DNA of 7,008 nucleotides from Bordetella parapertussis (GTDB lineage Bacteria; Pseudomonadota; Gammaproteobacteria; Burkholderiales; SG8-39): positions 1-7,008 of the forward strand of contig CAMDRY010000166.1 in assembly GCA_945906975.1 (NCBI GenBank), read 5' to 3'. A program made the position numbers and the translations under genes. This document shows positions 5,594 to 7,008 of the stretch, in pieces. Within the stretch, counting starts at the first letter, position 1. Each line of letters opens with the position of its first letter. The notes beneath the pieces were generated by a model, which had not been told where the DNA came from, ran no database searches, and worked only from the letters and a program-made list of their open reading frames with translations.

Positions 5594-6834
5594 GGGCCGA
5601 GGAATACCTCGCCGGTAAAGCTGTCGCTTTGCAACTCCAGCGTCTGCGGCCACAGTGTATGGTCTTCTTCAATCTGCCGCCGCTTGGCGGCAGGGCGCGG
5701 TTTGCCCTCCCAGCCAATCTGCTCCATCTCCCAGTAAAGCTGCATGCCGTTGCCGTCCGGATCGACGGCATAAACGTGATGGCCCATGCCCGGCGACAAA
5801 ACCGCGGGCAGCCGGCGAAAGCGAATGCCGGCGGCGGCAAGAAAGGAGATCGCATCGCGCAATTGCTGATAGCTGCCGAGCTGCAAGCCGAAAGAAAACA
5901 GCGTCGAGCCGGCCGGCAGGCCCAGCACGGCGCGCAAGGCCTTGGGGTAGAGCGCCAGCGAATGATGCTCGGTATTGGCGCGCAGGAAAACGCAGCGGTG
6001 ACCCTCGTAGATGATCTGCTCGGTGACCGCCAGGCCTAGCGTGTCCTGGTAAAACCGCAGCGCCTCGGCGACATCGTCGACAAAAAGCCGCACCGGCCCG
6101 ACCTTGCCGATCTTGAAGGGCCGGGCGAGCAGCACGCCGCCCACATCGAAGGTCTCGGGCCAGGGCGCCTTGCGCCGCCACCCGGCGTTGAGATCGTCGC
6201 CCTGGGCAATGGCCTCGTTGACTTCGGCGAACTCGGAACGGTGCGGCAGGCCCGGCGGCTGCTGATAGCGGATGCGGTGCATGGGGCCGGGTTTTGAATA
6301 GCCGGCCCAGCCGATCTGCTCGATGCCGTAGTAAAGCTCATTGATGTGCCCCGACGGATCGGGCGGATAGAAATGCCAGTTGGAGCCGGGCAGGTCGCGC
6401 CCGGCGCGCAGGATTTTCAGGCCGTTGCGCAAAAACCACTCGTAACCGTCGACCACCTCGCGCAGCGTGCCCACCTGCCAGGTGATCTGGTTCACCGTCA
6501 GTTCGGGGTAATCGGCGTAGTGCGGATTCACCGCGTGCATCGCGCCGCGCGGAAAAATCACAAAGGAATGATGGTCGGTGCCGTGACGCGTGAACGAACC
6601 CACGGTGGGGCCGTGTTTGTCACGCTCGCCCTCGGGCAGGCGCGGTCCGAAGTCCAGTTCGTCGGCAACCTCAAACCCGAGCAGCCGGTCGTAGAACTCC
6701 AGCGATGCCGCCGGATCGGAAACGTTGACGCCGAAGTGTCCCAACCGGCGAATCCGGAAAGGGCGTGGCAATTGTACACCGCCGACGACACACCCGGAAG
6801 CGGCGCGCTCGGCGCGCCCAATATTGTCTGACAT
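5584..6834 (-). CDS. Two-domain VOC-superfamily protein, extradiol dioxygenase-like
   Basis: These 416 residues form two vicinal-oxygen-chelate domains, clearly internal duplicates. Domain 1 (about 24-176) runs from RPFRIRRLGHFGVNVSD to GHINELYYGIEQIGW; domain 2 (about 238-375) runs from RPFKIGKVGPVRLFVDD to GNGMQLYWEMEQIGW. Both contain a His-His pair (88-89 and 290-291, each followed by Ser) and share the EQIGW ending. In domain 1 His33 and Glu166 fit the first and last metal ligands of type I extradiol enzymes, and the middle His position reads Asn115-Gln116. In domain 2 the matching places read Pro247, Phe313-Ser314 and Gln365, so it looks unable to bind metal. The family cleaves catechol-type rings or does related metal chemistry; the substrate is unknown, and glyoxalase- or isomerase-like activity is possible. 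The ATG at 6834 has no clear Shine-Dalgarno. It sits between a hydrolase tail and a Bug gene in the same direction. Confidence 0.85.
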   Translation of the reverse strand: MSDNIGRAERAASGCVVGGVQLPRPFRIRRLGHFGVNVSDPAASLEFYDRLLGFEVADELDFGPRLPEGERDKHGPTVGSFTRHGTDHHSFVIFPRGAMHAVNPHYADYPELTVNQITWQVGTLREVVDGYEWFLRNGLKILRAGRDLPGSNWHFYPPDPSGHINELYYGIEQIGWAGYSKPGPMHRIRYQQPPGLPHRSEFAEVNEAIAQGDDLNAGWRRKAPWPETFDVGGVLLARPFKIGKVGPVRLFVDDVAEALRFYQDTLGLAVTEQIIYEGHRCVFLRANTEHHSLALYPKALRAVLGLPAGSTLFSFGLQLGSYQQLRDAISFLAAAGIRFRRLPAVLSPGMGHHVYAVDPDGNGMQLYWEMEQIGWEGKPRPAAKRRQIEEDHTLWPQTLELQSDSFTGEVFLGPIN

Positions 6835-6856
6835 GGCTTTGACCCGATTAAAGGGG

Positions 6857-6882
6857 AGTAAAGAAAAAGGAAGTAAAGAAAA
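6857..6882. repeat. 11-bp direct repeat (15-bp period) at the hydrolase-VOC junction
   Basis: AGTAAAGAAAA occurs at 6857-6867 and again at 6872-6882 on the + strand, flanked by GG and GA respectively. On the minus (coding) strand the block is nearly all pyrimidine and begins at the stop codon of the hydrolase. It occupies most of the 48-base spacer before the VOC start. Confidence 0.8.
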
Positions 6883-7008
6883 TCAAATGGAAAGGTATTT
6901 GTCCAGCCAGCTGCGCAACACAGCCTGAACCACAACATTGTTTTCGGCGAGCATGAAATGATCCACCTCCGCCACCAGGTGCAGGTCCGTGGGCTCACCC
7001 GCATGCTG
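6883..7008 (-). CDS. C-terminal end of a probable alpha/beta hydrolase, 5' part outside the window
   Basis: The minus strand is open from the window edge (7008) to a TGA at 6885-6883, giving 41 residues plus stop. It reads EPTDLHLVAEVDHFMLAEN in its first half, then a helix VVVQAVLRSWLDKYLSI. A short strand followed by Asp-His-Phe and then a terminal amphipathic helix is the usual end of alpha/beta hydrolases, in which that His (residue 17 of the fragment) is the catalytic base. The nucleophile and acid lie outside the window, so the type of hydrolase cannot be told. The stop is 48 bases before the VOC start in the same direction, so the two are probably in one operon. A hydrolase next to an extradiol-like protein would fit meta-cleavage chemistry, but this is inference from a short fragment. 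Confidence 0.65.
   Translation of the reverse strand, partial: QHAGEPTDLHLVAEVDHFMLAENNVVVQAVLRSWLDKYLSI

Noticed and set aside
6558..7004. 148-codon minus-strand frame spanning the right edge into the VOC gene
   Set aside because: It is out of frame with both the VOC protein and the hydrolase tail, and reads through the pyrimidine-rich spacer as Phe/Leu/Tyr runs. The hydrolase frame to 6883 is far more protein-like.

Overview
The window looks like ordinary chromosome from a GC-rich betaproteobacterium, probably of the order Burkholderiales. The reasons are the high-GC codon use, the yggS-proC-yggT-yggU gene order, and two tripartite-tricarboxylate-type (Bug/TctC) periplasmic binding proteins with no transporter genes beside them, a pattern typical of that order. 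The genus cannot be read from the sequence. There is no tRNA, rRNA, CRISPR array, insertion sequence or phage gene.

Left part (1-2398, + strand): a housekeeping run. It starts with the 3' three-quarters of a YggS/PLPBP pyridoxal-phosphate homeostasis protein, followed by proC (last step of proline synthesis), the membrane protein YggT, and the small DUF167 protein YggU. The genes are close together and probably co-transcribed. A 10-bp inverted repeat (2406-2446) lies between the converging ends of this run and the next one.

Right part (2446-7008, - strand): a catabolic-looking run read right to left. It contains the last 41 residues of a probable alpha/beta hydrolase (cut by the window edge), a two-domain vicinal-oxygen-chelate (VOC) protein resembling extradiol ring-cleavage dioxygenases, a Bug/TctC solute-binding protein, an LDH2/MDH2-family NAD(P)-dependent dehydrogenase that overlaps the Bug gene by ATGA, and a second Bug/TctC protein. 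The likely theme is capture of a small carboxylate and oxidation, reduction or ring cleavage of it or a related aromatic. The substrate is not identifiable.

The least ordinary signal is noncoding. Three gene junctions carry short tandem or direct repeats, each beginning at or within a few bases of the upstream gene's stop codon and filling most of the spacer: five 8-bp units between yggT and yggU, four 8-bp units between the VOC and Bug genes, and an 11-bp repeat with 15-bp period between the hydrolase and VOC genes. The unit sequences are unrelated, so position rather than sequence is shared. The second item worth a look is the VOC protein. Its C-terminal half has lost the usual metal ligands and its N-terminal half appears to carry the metal site, the reverse of classical two-domain extradiol dioxygenases. 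I saw no clear sign of a wholly new multi-gene system.
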